DNA of 64,000 nucleotides from Avena insularis (Eukaryota; Streptophyta; Magnoliopsida; Poales; Poaceae): the NCBI GenBank assembly GCA_023614405.1, contig CM042685.1, forward strand, positions 235,083,661-235,147,660. The letters run 5' to 3'. Under the pieces are notes generated by a model. That model searched no databases and was not told where the DNA came from. It worked only from the letters and a program-made list of their open reading frames with translations. Shown here piece after piece: positions 23,054 through 33,448 of the stretch. The first letter of the stretch is position 1. Every line of letters starts with the position of its first letter. The translations under genes were made by a program, and so were the position numbers.

Positions 23054-25410
23054 ATGATGGTGTGGGGGGGGGGGGTAATCAAGACAACACTAATTCCTCC
23101 ACAAAAAGGGATGGTGGGAAGGGTGAGAACCATGATTCTCATCCATGGTACTCTCCTGACCCTCCAATTCCTCACCCTCATATAAACAATAGAGGAGACC
23201 CACCAAAGCTAGAAGCATCTACTTTTGCTCAATGGCAATCTCTAATCAAAACTCATGTGCACAACTCTTGCATTGAACCATGGAACATCATCGAACAAGG
23301 ACTCTATATTGGGGATCCAAACAACTTGACAAGAAGAGAAGTTGTCAATAGTCAACTCAATGCCACCGCCTTGCACATGATTCAACAAGGATTGGGTACA
23401 AAGGATTACCCACACATTGAGCACCTCAACACCAAGGAAGCTTGGGATGCTCTCACAGTGTTGTTTGTTGGGAATGAGAGCATGAAAAGGAACCGATATG
23501 ATGCACTAAGCAATGAACCTGAAGGCTTATATATGAAGGAAGATGAAGATCATGAAGACATGTATCATAGTCTCAAATCCACCGCCACCACTTTTAGTAA
23601 TGTGGGTGCCTCACATGTGGATGATGCTTGGATAAAAAGGAAATATGTGAGTGCACTCATGCCCTTTGAGACCACCGACTTGAAGAGCCTACAAGGAAGA
23701 CACAACTACCACCTAATGACCTCCAATGAAGTTATGCAAGAGATGGTCTCTTTCAAGGTTGCCACCAAGAATGCCAAATATGCCCATGCTCGGGCCCTTG
23801 GAATGAGAAATGTTGTCAACCTTGCATTGAAGGCCAAAGTTGTGGAACATAGGGATGGAGATGATAGTGATGAAGGCCTATCCATGAGCCACCCCGATGA
23901 TGTCAAGAAGTTTCATGGTCAATATATGGCCTTCTATGCAAACAACTACTGGAAGAACCCCACCAAGGCCAAGATGGAAATGCTACGAAAAAGCAACCCC
24001 AATGGACAAAGAGGCAATATCCCTAAATTGAGAACTTGTTACAATTGTGGCGACCGAAATCACTTTATGGCCAGTTGTCCCTATGAGAGAAGAGAAGATC
24101 ATGGTGGCAACCTCGTGCCAAATATAGCTTCCAAAGCTCCTTACAAGAAACCCTTCACCAAGAAGAATCCAAACAATAAGAAGAAGGGTGAGATTGTATT
24201 GATCACTCATGAAGAATTCTCCTCCGACAATGAAGATGATGAAGATGAGGAAGAAGAAACATCAAGTGGTGTGGCTGCTCTAGCCACTACTTTTACTCTG
24301 ACATTATCCCTCTTTGATTCTCCAAATGAGAATACTCCCAACAAGAACGGCACTTGCCTTATGGAAAGGGGAACGGAGGTATCCTCATCGTCTCACTCCA
24401 CTCCCTTAGCTAATGATGAAATAGATGATGAGATGTCTCTTGAAGTAAAAAGAGAATTAGTTGCTTTTGATGAGTTTGTGACTAACTTACAAGGGGAAAC
24501 CAAGATGCATTTTGGGAACGTCTTAGATCAACTTTCCCACACACAAGAGCTTCTTGATGTAAGATGTAAACTTGGGAGAGAACACGAGATTGAGATAGAA
24601 GCCCTAAATAATGCTCTAGAAGAAGAACAAGAGACTAGGATGTCTCTTGAACTAAAACTTGAAGGGCTTGATGGGGCCAATGACGTAATTGTAAATAGAC
24701 TCATCAAGGAACATGATCATGCTATTGCTAAATATAAAAGGGCTAAAAAGGACAAGATTGAGTTTGGTGTTGTTCATGAAAAACTTGCCGAGGACTTTAG
24801 TTTACTTAGCAAGGCTCACAAGGCTTTGGAAAGTGAACTCTTGTCACTCACAAAGTCCCATGAAAATCTTCAAACTCAATTGACCAATATTCCTTCACCT
24901 AGTAATTTCATTCCCTCTAGTAGTACAACTATTCTTGAAGAAAATGCTAGGTTGAAGGGGAGCTAGCCAAGGCCACATTTACAAAAGGTAACAAGTCTAT
25001 TGATGACCTTTTGAGTTAGCAAAGGTCAAATGGTGATAAAGGGGGCATTGGTTTTGTCTCCAAAGCCAAGAAGAAGAAGAACAAGAAGAAGAAGGCCAAG
25101 CCCGCACAAGAGAAAAACAAGGCCATTATGGATAGTAAGACCACAAGTGGTAAAACTATGTCACATGACGATTTTGCGGTAAAACAAGGCCATTGTGGAT
25201 AGTCAGACCACAAGTGGTAAAACTATGTCTCATGATGATTTTGCGGGAAGTGCTAACCCTCACTATGTTCTAATGCGTGATTATTATGGTGATGTGTATG
25301 CACAATATGTTGCCCCATATGATAGTTATATTGCTTGGTCTGTTTGGGTCCCCAAGACCCTTGTTGCTAACAAAAGAGGACCCATTGAAAAATGGGTACC
25401 TAAAAATTAG
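23054..25410 (+). pseudogene. gag of Sirevirus A
   Basis: Gag polyprotein (particle formation and RNA binding). Two ATGs (23054, 23057) precede a run of 12 G that puts them one base out of frame with the body. The body is open to 24964. It shows PPKLEASTFAQWQSLIKTH, a copia capsid region, a CCHC knuckle CYNCGDRNHFMASCPYERR, an acidic stretch, and a long Leu/Glu/Lys-rich coiled coil typical of Sirevirus gag. A one-base indel near 24958, TAG at 25017 and a 67-bp tandem duplication then break the frame. It ends GPIEKWVPKN before TAG (25408), the usual Sirevirus gag end. Confidence 0.88.
25115..25248 (+). repeat. 67-bp tandem duplication in gag
   Basis: Two adjacent copies starting ACAAGGCCATT and ending GATTTTGCGG, offset 67 bp, with a few differences. 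The length is not a multiple of three, so it shifts the reading frame. Confidence 0.88.
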
Positions 25411-25425
25411 CTTGATATTTTGTAG

Positions 25426-26566
25426 ACATATGCTTCCGGAGGGTCAAAGTGGGTACTTGATAGTGATTGCACAAGTCATATGACCAGAAGCTCATCTATT
25501 GTCAAGGAATTAAGGCCAAATGATGATCAAATAACCGTGACATATGCCGACAAGTCAAAGTCTAAGGTAATGGGTTTCGGCAAGGTAGTGGTTGCCCACG
25601 ATATTACACTCATGGACGTCATGCTTGTTGAGACCCTTGGTTACAATTTACTTTTAGTCCATGCTCTTGGAAAGATGGGCTTTGCCGTCTTTATTGATAA
25701 TGATATTGTGGTCCTCATGTGGAGCAAGTCTCTCAAGGTCGCTTTTGTTGGGTACATCAAACATGACTTGTATGTGGTAGACTTTTCGGGACAAACCACT
25801 ACAAGTGCGATGTGCTTATTCGGAAAGGCTGATGTGGGTTGGTTATGACATCGCCGACTATCCCATGTCAATATGAGAACTTTGCAAAGTCTCCACAAGG
25901 AGGGCCATATTGTTGGACTAAAAGAAAATGTTTCCTTTGACAAAGATCGTGTTTGCAGGGCTTGTGTTCTAGGAAAGATGCATGATGCTCCCCACAAGCC
26001 AAAGAACCGCATCAAGTCAACGAGGATCTTGGAGCTCCTTCATGTGGATCTCTTTGGTCCTCCATCTCATGCAAGTCTTGGCGGGAAGAAATATTTTTTG
26101 GTGATTGTTGATGACGTTTTACTTTTCAAGATACTCATGGGTATATTTGTTCAAGTTGAAAAGTGAGACCCAAAAGAACTTCATCAAATTGGTTCAACGT
26201 CAATAGAATGTCCCTGTTTTGATAATAAGAAGCGACAATGGAACCGAGTTCAAGAACTACACCTTGAATGATTTACTTGGTGATGAGGGGATAAAACATC
26301 AATATTCCGCTACATATACCCCTCAACAAAATGGTGTTGCCGAGAGGAAGAACCGGACTCTTATTGAGATGGCTAGGACCATGTTGGCGGATTTTAAATA
26401 TCCATTCAAATTTTGGACCGAAGCCATCTCCACCGCTTGCCATGCATCAAACCGGCTCTACCTCTGCAAAGAAATCAACAAGACTCCATATGAAATACTT
26501 ACCGGTAACAAGCCCAACATATCTTACTTCCGGGTGTTCGGTTGTAAGTGTTTCTATCTCATATAA
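25426..26566 (+). pseudogene. Protease and integrase of Sirevirus A
   Basis: Opens straight after TTTTGTAG (25418-25425). The protease reads GGSKWVLDSDCTSHMT; the catalytic DSG is changed to DSD, which should abolish activity. The integrase HHCC domain (LSHVNMRTLQSLH ... VCRACVLGKMH) follows, then the catalytic core with [21 protein letters not shown] and QNGVAERKNRTLIEM (D, D and E). A TGA at 25846, a 7-bp insertion near 26120 and a stop near 26205 break the frame. Its role would be polyprotein processing and insertion of new copies. Confidence 0.9.
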
Positions 26567-26575
26567 GGTATTTGT

Positions 26576-28897
26576 TTGTCCAAATTCGAGTCTAAAGCAT
26601 TAGAGGGTATTTTTATTGGTTATGGTCTCGAATCTCACACTTATAGAATCTATGATAAGCTCTCCGGATCCGTCATAGAATCTTGTAGTGTGACCTTCGA
26701 AGAATATGATAGTCCCCAAGGGGGGCGTGTTGATGCTTGTGATGCAGATGATGAAATGCCTCAGGATGCCATAGGGACAATGGGTGTGGGATATATCCGC
26801 CCCGTTGAGGAGCCCCTTATGGCGGATCAAGAAGAACTATGCTCGACACAAGTGGAGCTCTCACCTTCACAACATCAACAAGCTGCATCCACCGAGGAGG
26901 ACTATGACCCAAGCCAAAGACAAGCTGTGTACCCACAACATGTTGATCAAGGGGACGGATCTAGTGAGGAAGAGCTTGAGTCTCCAATCTCCAGAATGAC
27001 AAGCGGTGCCAAGTCAATTACACAAGGGAGATCCATACAAAGTGCCTTAAGACAAGCTCAACTCAATGCTAGAAATGTGCCAGATCAGGACCAAGGTCAA
27101 TCTTTGTCTCTTAATGAAGAGAATGATTCCGGGGATGATCAAGGTCAAGATGATGGTCAAGACGAGGACCAAAATGATGAAGAAGGTCCTCCAAGAAACA
27201 ACAAGGAGATCCACACTCGTCGCGAAGCTAGAACGGATAGGATGTTGGAATTAAGAGACCACTCTATAGAAAATGTGGTTGGTGACCTAAGGAGAGGCAT
27301 TTCCACAAGATCACAATTGAAGAGGTTTATTGAACACCAAGAACACATCTCCATGATTGAACCAAAGAAAGTGTGGGAAGCTCTTGAAGATTCAGATTGG
27401 TTGGAAGCAATGCACAAAGAGCTCAACAACTTTGAGAGAAACAAAGTATGGAAGTTAGTTGAGAAGACAAAGGATTGTCGCAATGTTATAGGCACCAAGT
27501 GGATATTCAAGAACAAGCAAGATGAGCATGGAATTATAGTAAGGAACAAGGCAAGATTGGTTGCACAAGGGTTCTCTCAAATTTAAGGCATTGATTATGG
27601 AGAGACATATGCTCTCGTGGCTCGCCTTGAGTCCATCCGTATCCTTCTTGCTTATGCGGCACATCATAACTTTAAGTTGCAACAAATGGATGTAGAAAGT
27701 GCCTTTCTTAATGGTTCATTGAATGAGTTGGTGTATGTAAAGCAACCCCCAGGATTTCAGGATCCCAACTTCCCAAACCATGTCTACAAACTTGATATGG
27801 CGCTCTATGGGCTCAAACAAGCCCCACGCACGTGGTATGAGCACCTTAGAGAGTTGTTGCTTGACCGTGGATTTGAGGTTGGGAAAATCGATCCCACTCT
27901 TTTTACTAAGAAGGTCAATGGGGAGCTTTTTGTATGCCAAATATATGTTGATGATATTATCTTTGGCTCATCTAACAAAGCTTTTAATGATGAATTCTCA
28001 AAACTTATGACTACTAGGTTCCGGATGTCTATGATGGGGGAGTTAAGGGTATTTCTTGGTTTTGAGATCAAGCAAGTTAGAGGAGGAACATTCTTCAACC
28101 AATCCAAGTATACTCAAGATATGCTCAAGAGATTCAATATGCAAGAGTTAACTGGACGTCCTACTCCCATGGCTACAAAGACTCATCTAGAACAAAATCC
28201 AAATGGTAAAGATGTGGGTCAAAAGGTATATCGGTCTATGATTGGTTCTTTGCTTTACATTTGTGCATCTAGACCTGATATTGTGTTCAGTGTAGGTGTG
28301 TGTGCAAGATATCAAGCGGCTCCTAAAGAAATCCATTTAATGGCGGTCAAGAGAATCTTTCAATATTTGGTTCATACCCCATATCATGGTCTTTGGTATC
28401 CTCGAGGGTCAACATCTGCTCTTTGTGGATACACGGATTGGGATTGGGCTGGTGATAAGGATGATAGAAAATCAACATCTGGGGCTTGCTAATTCCTTGG
28501 TAGGTCCTTCGTATGTTGGTCTTCTAAGAAGCAAAATTGTATATCTCTCTCCACCGCCAAAGCCGAGTATGTGGCTGCTGCTAGTGCTTGCACTCAATTG
28601 CTATGGATGAGGCAAACTTTAAAGGAATACTGTGTCCTTTGTGACAAAGTGCCTCTTCTATGTGAAAATTAAAGTGCCATCAAGATAGCCTACAACCCGG
28701 TGGATCACACAAGTACAAAGAATATTGAGATTCGTCATCACTTCATTAGGGATCATGTTGCTCGAGGTGATATTGATCTATCTTATGTGTTAACCGAAGA
28801 CCAACTTGCCGACATCTTCACGAAGCCACTTGATGAAGCAAGGTTTTGTTATTTTAGGAATGAACTAAATATCATAGATTCAAGGAGCTTGACTTGA
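26576..28897 (+). pseudogene. Integrase tail, reverse transcriptase and RNase H of Sirevirus A
   Basis: Begins SKFESKALEGIFIGYG (integrase C-terminal GKGY-like block). A variable acidic linker, then reverse transcriptase follow: [44 protein letters not shown] and catalytic [12 protein letters not shown] (near 27945). RNase H has GDKDDRKSTSGAC, the Glu-motif position altered to AKAEYVAAAS, and HHFIRDHV, ending FTKPLDEARF...NIIDS. Stops lie at 27584, 28490 and 28670. These are single substitutions in an otherwise well-preserved gene, so the copy is not ancient. Confidence 0.92.
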
Positions 28898-28954
28898 TCA
28901 CCTTTCATACTCACCTATTTCTTGACTCTTATTTGGTTTAGGTGCAGGCATGGA

Positions 28955-28967
28955 TATAGGGGGAGTG
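28955..28967 (+). other. Polypurine tract, upstream copy
   Basis: ATAGGGGGAGTG follows shortly after pol. It lies nearly 3 kb before the expected 3' LTR, so it is a secondary tract. Repeated polypurine tracts between pol and the 3' LTR are a known Sirevirus trait. Sirevirus B has the same site at 53532. Confidence 0.65.
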
Positions 28968-29377
28968 CGGTCCTAATTGATTGGACTATCCCTCCCCCCA
29001 TTATGCCCAAAGCGATAAAAATCATTCCTCTTAATATCATTTTGTTATATGTGAGCTTGAATGATGAGTTTCGGTAATGGACCCAAGATATATCTTCGTG
29101 GTGCCAAGCCGAGTATACTCAAACATGGTGGCCTAGGCCACCTCCCTCTCTCATTCAAGAGGTTGGCATTTACTCATGTTTGTCATTTGTTGATTCTTTG
29201 TTGATCTTAGTTTCACGCACTCTCCTTTGGTTTTTGATATCTTTATCCTTATTTTAGAGTGCATGTGCTTCACACAGTGTGATTATCTCAACCTAAGCCA
29301 TTGTACTTCCTCAAAAAACCCTCATCTAATCCACACAAGAACCCCTCTATTGTCCTTGGTTATGGAATCAGGCGGAA
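28968..29377. other. Non-coding spacer of Sirevirus A
   Basis: No gene. It contains sequence shared with Sirevirus B (AACCCAAGATATATCTTCG-type block, then GTGGCCT[A/C]GGCCAC at 29130/53700). The conserved inverted repeat GTGGCCTAGGCCAC could be structural. It leads into the internal palindrome array. Confidence 0.6.
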
Positions 29378-29552
29378 CCGGTACTACCGGACTAGGAGCG
29401 GTACTACCGGACCTGGGTGGTTCCCAGGTCGAATCCTGGAAACTTCTCCAGGAGCGGTACTACCGGTCGTATGTCCGGTACTACCGGTTGCTGAACTGGT
29501 ACTATCGCTCGCAAGCGGTACTACCGCTTTCCAGCACCGGTACTACTGGTCG
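29377..29552 (+). repeat. Palindrome array A2, phased
   Basis: Seven copies of the GTACTACCGG core in one orientation at 29381, 29401, 29457, 29478, 29499, 29518 and 29540. Steps are 20, 56, 21, 21, 19 and 22 bp. Full-length copies are CCGGTACTACCGG, the same dyad as in the LTR array A1. It sits about 200 bp upstream of the MDSG start codon of the envelope-like gene. Two further copies lie in the proposed intron (29948-30000). Confidence 0.9.
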
Positions 29553-29744
29553 ACATTTCTGGTATAGGTTGGGTCGCGGGGGGGGGGGGGGCACCCTTCA
29601 GTGCCACATTATCCCCCCGCTCCCCACACATACCGCCGCCACCGCCGGAGCTCTTGACGCCACCAGAGCCCCGCCGTGCCCTCCTCTCACCGGATCCTCC
29701 TCGGATTCGGACTCCTTGCGGGCTCCCGATCCTTCTCCACCGCC

Positions 29745-30182
29745 ATGGATTCCGGTACAACCGCCCCTCTCCCTCTCACTCTTGTTTTTTTCATTGGGTC
29801 TAGGTTTACTTAGATTCTTGAAGAAAGTCAATTGTTTTGAGGTTGTACCGCCATACATTCCTTGTTACCTAGAAGAATCGATGATTTAGGACGTGTTGAG
29901 GATGATTTGGGGTCTTACTCTACCGTGGTTGTGCGAGTATCCGTGCGACCGGTAGTACCGATAATTTTTCCAGATTTCCACATCGGGTACTACCGCTCCT
30001 AGTTGACCACAATTCTTCACTAAAGCATGGATTTTTCTTTGGTTTGTTTTTGGGTTCTTGGGCCCTTACCCCCTGCTGTTCTCCCTCTTGCTATCACAGG
30101 TGCAGGTGGTTCTAGGGGCACTCATAAATGCTCCAAGGAAAGTCATGAGATTGTAGAGGAAGAGACGGAGTCCGAAGAATAA
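29745..30182 (+). other. Spliced leader frame upstream of the envelope-like ORF
   Basis: Exon 1 is ATG GAT TCC G (29745-29754), followed by donor GTACAA. A 345-bp intron ends CTATCACAG at 30099, and exon 2 (30100-30182) continues in frame to TAA. The product would be about 31 residues, MDSGAGGSRG... ending ESEE, rich in Gly at the start and Glu at the end. The main envelope-like frame starts in the same frame nine bases after the stop. Sirevirus B has the same layout with a different intron. This could be a regulatory upstream frame, a read-through leader, or an N-terminal extension broken by a shared ancient stop. Confidence 0.55.
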
Positions 30183-30191
30183 GAAGAAGTC

Positions 30192-31604
30192 ATGCCTCAG
30201 CCTAGCCGTCGCATGAAGATTCCAGCCTCTCGAGGTGGTCGTGGGGGTCGTGAGGGGGTCACCAAGCGGTCTGCTAGTCGTGGCAGTGCTCCCCCTCCTC
30301 GTCCCCCTTCCTCGGGGAGCTCCAAGAGTTTCAGATCAGGGCCATCAGGGCCAAAGTTACTATCTGATATATCTGATTCTGAGTTCCACTCCCTGAGGAT
30401 TGATAATCGCTATGGCCGTGCCCGTGATGAGGGTAGGGAAGACAGTTTGTTCTACAACGACTTCCAAGAGCGCGTATACAATGAAGACCTTATGAAGAAT
30501 GTTCAAATGGTTGTGCTGCAGCTATGGATTGATATGGACCACATCAACAAGCATCTTGAGTACTTTCCTAAGGCTAAGGAAATCTGCTCTCACCTTGGGT
30601 TGCTCCCAATTATGGAATTTCAGCACGATTATGAGCCTCTTCTCATTGCTCAGTTTTATGCCACTGCTCACTTCTCAACAAACCGAACTCGGAAAATCAC
30701 TTGGATGACTCAAGGTGCACTTAAGGAGGCCACGCTTGCTGAATTTGCAGAAATTCTGGGATATGAAGATCGTGGCCGTGGCACTCCTTCTGGCTTCCGT
30801 TGCCACATGTGTGAGCACCCCTCCAAGAAGGAGGTTCTTGCCCCTCTCTATATCCGGGGCCGCGGTGTTGTTCGCAAGATCAAGGATCTTCTCCCCACTT
30901 ATGACATTCTCCACCGCATCTTCCGTGAGACCGTTGCTCCTCATGCAGGCAACAAAGATGAGATTCATGGATATTCAGTTGATTTGTTGCTCAACACCTT
31001 TCTCAACCGCACCCCTCTTGATGTGATGGACTTTATATGGAAGGAGATGGTCGCTGCGGCTCACTCCCGGAGGGTTCCCCCATTCGCTCCCTACATCATG
31101 GCTCTCATTGTTGACAAGAGTCCTCCCATTGCCAGGACCTTTTCCTCTCGTCCTCTAGTTGTTCACAAGTCCAAGGCCATCAAGATCAAAAAGCATGCTA
31201 AGCCTCGCAATGTGGAGGGTGATGAGGTGGATGAAGATGGCAATGTGATTGAGGCTGATTCTGATGATGCTGACAGTGGCCGTGATGCTAATTATGTTGT
31301 CTCCCGTCGCAAGTATGCCCAGCCATCATGGGCAAAGAAGATTGAGGCCAAGCTCAAGAAGGTGTTTTGCTTCCAAGTTGACAATCAAAAGCACATATAT
31401 GAGGCTCATGTTTATGCCAAGAAAGCTTGTGCTCGTCAGAAAGAAATGATGGAAGCTCAAGGATTGACCACCTACACGGGTTCTGAGAACAACATCACTC
31501 CTAAAGACCAATGGATCTCCAAGCATAGCCACTGGGATGATCTCTCTTCCTCGTACCACGCTCCAGCAACCTATGAGGAGGACAATGATGATGATGAGGA
31601 TTGA
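30192..31604 (+). CDS. Envelope-like / extra ORF of Sirevirus A
   Basis: An intact 470-codon frame after pol, where some Sireviruses carry an 'envelope-like' gene. Residues 1-60 are basic and Gly/Ser/Pro-rich (GGRGGREGV, APPPRPPSSGS). Residues about 65-310 form a folded core with EPLLIAQFYATAHF, KITWMTQGALKEATLAEFAE and HGYSVDLLLNTFLNRTP. This pattern resembles the 'putative plant transposon protein' domain of grass retroelements. An acidic linker (about 340-375), a Lys-rich helix and an acidic tail EEDNDDDED follow. I see no signal peptide or membrane segment, so true envelope function is doubtful. It is the best-preserved gene of this element. Confidence 0.75.
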   Translation: MPQPSRRMKIPASRGGRGGREGVTKRSASRGSAPPPRPPSSGSSKSFRSGPSGPKLLSDISDSEFHSLRIDNRYGRARDEGREDSLFYNDFQERVYNEDLMKNVQMVVLQLWIDMDHINKHLEYFPKAKEICSHLGLLPIMEFQHDYEPLLIAQFYATAHFSTNRTRKITWMTQGALKEATLAEFAEILGYEDRGRGTPSGFRCHMCEHPSKKEVLAPLYIRGRGVVRKIKDLLPTYDILHRIFRETVAPHAGNKDEIHGYSVDLLLNTFLNRTPLDVMDFIWKEMVAAAHSRRVPPFAPYIMALIVDKSPPIARTFSSRPLVVHKSKAIKIKKHAKPRNVEGDEVDEDGNVIEADSDDADSGRDANYVVSRRKYAQPSWAKKIEAKLKKVFCFQVDNQKHIYEAHVYAKKACARQKEMMEAQGLTTYTGSENNITPKDQWISKHSHWDDLSSSYHAPATYEEDNDDDED

Positions 31605-31652
31605 TTTTTGGGGCGTTAGTCTTGATCTTTTCCCCTTTTGGCATCTTGATGT

Positions 31653-31667
31653 TAAAGGGGGAGAAGG
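31653..31667 (+). other. Polypurine tract, downstream copy
   Basis: TAAAGGGGGAGAAGG lies 50 bp after the envelope-like ORF. It is one of the repeated tracts before the missing 3' LTR of Sirevirus A. Confidence 0.65.
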
Positions 31668-31827
31668 TGCACCTTAGGCATGCGGGTGTTGCATGGGAAA
31701 GTCACAAGCTCGTTCTTTCTTTGATCTTTTAAATGCTTGTGAACTCTATTTGCCTCATATTATGTGTGAACTCTATGTACTAAATATTTGGGAACTACTC
31801 GCGCTATGTATGTTGAAAATATGTGGG

Positions 31828-33331
31828 TGATACGTCCAATTTGCATCACCATTCTATATCGTAATTTGTCTCTATTCATTGATATATATATCTTATTATG
31901 AGGTATTACTTATGTCTTTTCCACAGTTTTTGCATGTTGGCTGATTCTTGGAGGATGGACTGCCGGAGTGAGGTTTCTGATGGAAAAAGAGGTGTTTTGA
32001 TGCAATTTCGCGAAGATCAGAAAAATAACAGAAAAATAGGGGAAAATTATATTTTCCTGGAAGACTGAGGAAGCTAGAAGGAGAGGCGAAGAAGGGCCAC
32101 AGGGCACACCCCCCTAGGCGCGATCCCACCTTGCCCTGCGCCTAGGGCAGGTGTGGCCCACCTGCCTGGCCTCTGACACTGCCCTAACGCCTATATCTTC
32201 CTCATGAAACCATAATACCAGGGGGCGACCACAGATAGATTTCTGCCACCTCTGCGGGGCGAAAAACACCGAGAGAGAAAGATCTCTCTGACAGACAAAT
32301 TTCTACCGAGGAAATTCCTTCCCGGAGAGGGAAGATCATCGCCATCAACACCGTCATCAAGCTAGGCTTCATCGGGATCATCATCATCATCATCCACACC
32401 ATCATCTCCACCAGCACCATCATCACCACTATGTCCCGCTGTAACAATTGTGTTGGATATTGCTTTAGTTCTTAGGGGGAACTTTCCCGGTGTTAATTAC
32501 TATTGTAGTTGATGCTTGTGAGTGGAACCATTGGATAATTGTTTATGTTCAGATTGTTATTCATCACCATATCATCTTTGATCTTGATCCATATGATGTC
32601 TTGTGAGTAGTTTTTCTAGTTCTTCAGGACATGGGAGAAGTCATGTTGTTATTAGTGGATTTGTGTTGAGTTATTATTCAATGGTTTAGTATTTAAGTTG
32701 TGGTGCTATTCTTATAGTGGTGAAATGTGAATGTCGACTACATGATAGTTCACCATTTATCGGCCTAGGGGAATGCATTGTGTATTTGGCTACTAATTGT
32801 GGGGTTGCCGGAGTGACAAAAACATGAACTCCCGTTAGGACACCTTTGCACAAGGGAGTGTAGGATCTCAGAGTTTAAGGCTATGGTTAGGTTTATATCT
32901 TAATTACTTTCCTGTAGTTGTGGATGCTTGCAGGGGGTTTAATCACAAGTATGTATTAGTACAAGTAAGGTCGGTACATTAGCACAGGTTCACCCACACA
33001 ACACTTACAACACCAAAGAAGAGTACTCAGCTATTTGAAGCTAAAGCACTTGACAGAATTCCCATGTGTCCTTGAGAACGTTTGGTCCTTATAAGTATTT
33101 CCACCGGCTTGTCCTTTGCTAAGAAAGGATTGGGCCACTTGCTGCGTTTGTTCTTTATTACTTGCACTTTCTTTTGTTGCTTTATCAGAAAACCACTAAA
33201 AATCCGTTTGCTAAGTATTTACAGAGATTTCCTGCTCCTTACCACTAGTCAACACCTTCTGCTCCTCATTGGGATCGACACTCCTATTTATCGAAAGTAC
33301 TGCGATACACCCCTATACTTGTGGGTCATCA
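31828..33331 (+). repeat. 5' LTR of the gag-protease Ty3 element
   Basis: 1504 bp from TGATACGTCCAATTTGC to GTGGGTCATCA. Internal landmarks are a GC-rich stretch (32100-32200), a TATA-like CGCCTATATCTTCC (32190s), a CAT-trinucleotide-rich leader (32340-32430) and AT-rich U5. The right boundary is inferred from the TG...CA ends and the primer site 12 bp later. Confidence 0.82.
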
Positions 33332-33342
33332 AGACTATTTTC

Positions 33343-33361
33343 TGGCATCGTTGCCGGGGAG
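33343..33361 (+). other. Primer binding site, Asp-tRNA type
   Basis: TGGCATCGTTGCCGGGGAG differs by two bases from the TGGCGCCGTTGCCGGGGA site used with aspartate tRNA by Athila-type Ty3 elements. The mismatches may weaken priming. Confidence 0.75.
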
Positions 33362-33448
33362 TGAAGCGCTATTGAAGAGTGGAACTGGTAAAGGAAACTT
33401 CTACTGTGAGTATTGCTTTTAGTTACTGCTTGTTACTTTGTTTCCAAT

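Larger units (their letters stand above)
21683..31827 (+). mobile_element. Sirevirus A (Maximus-type Ty1/copia), 3' LTR not in window
   Basis: A copia polyprotein (gag with one CCHC knuckle and a coiled-coil tail; protease, integrase, reverse transcriptase, RNase H) is followed by a long 3' region. That region has several polypurine tracts, a palindrome array and an extra 470-codon frame. This layout is typical of Sireviruses. It is inserted in the Ty3 LTR (left flank CATGC). The gag-PR Ty3 element inserted at 31828 separates it from its own 3' LTR. No Met-tRNA primer site is found near 22990-23050, so the leader is deleted or rearranged. Confidence 0.9.

Noticed and set aside
30192..31604. 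Reading the 470-codon frame as a host gene
   Set aside because: It lies between Sirevirus pol and the repeated polypurine tract, and its leader structure recurs in Sirevirus B, so it belongs to the element.
32340..32430. CAT/ATC-rich low-complexity stretch as a microsatellite of interest
   Set aside because: Short, imperfect and within the known type of LTR leader; nothing further supported.
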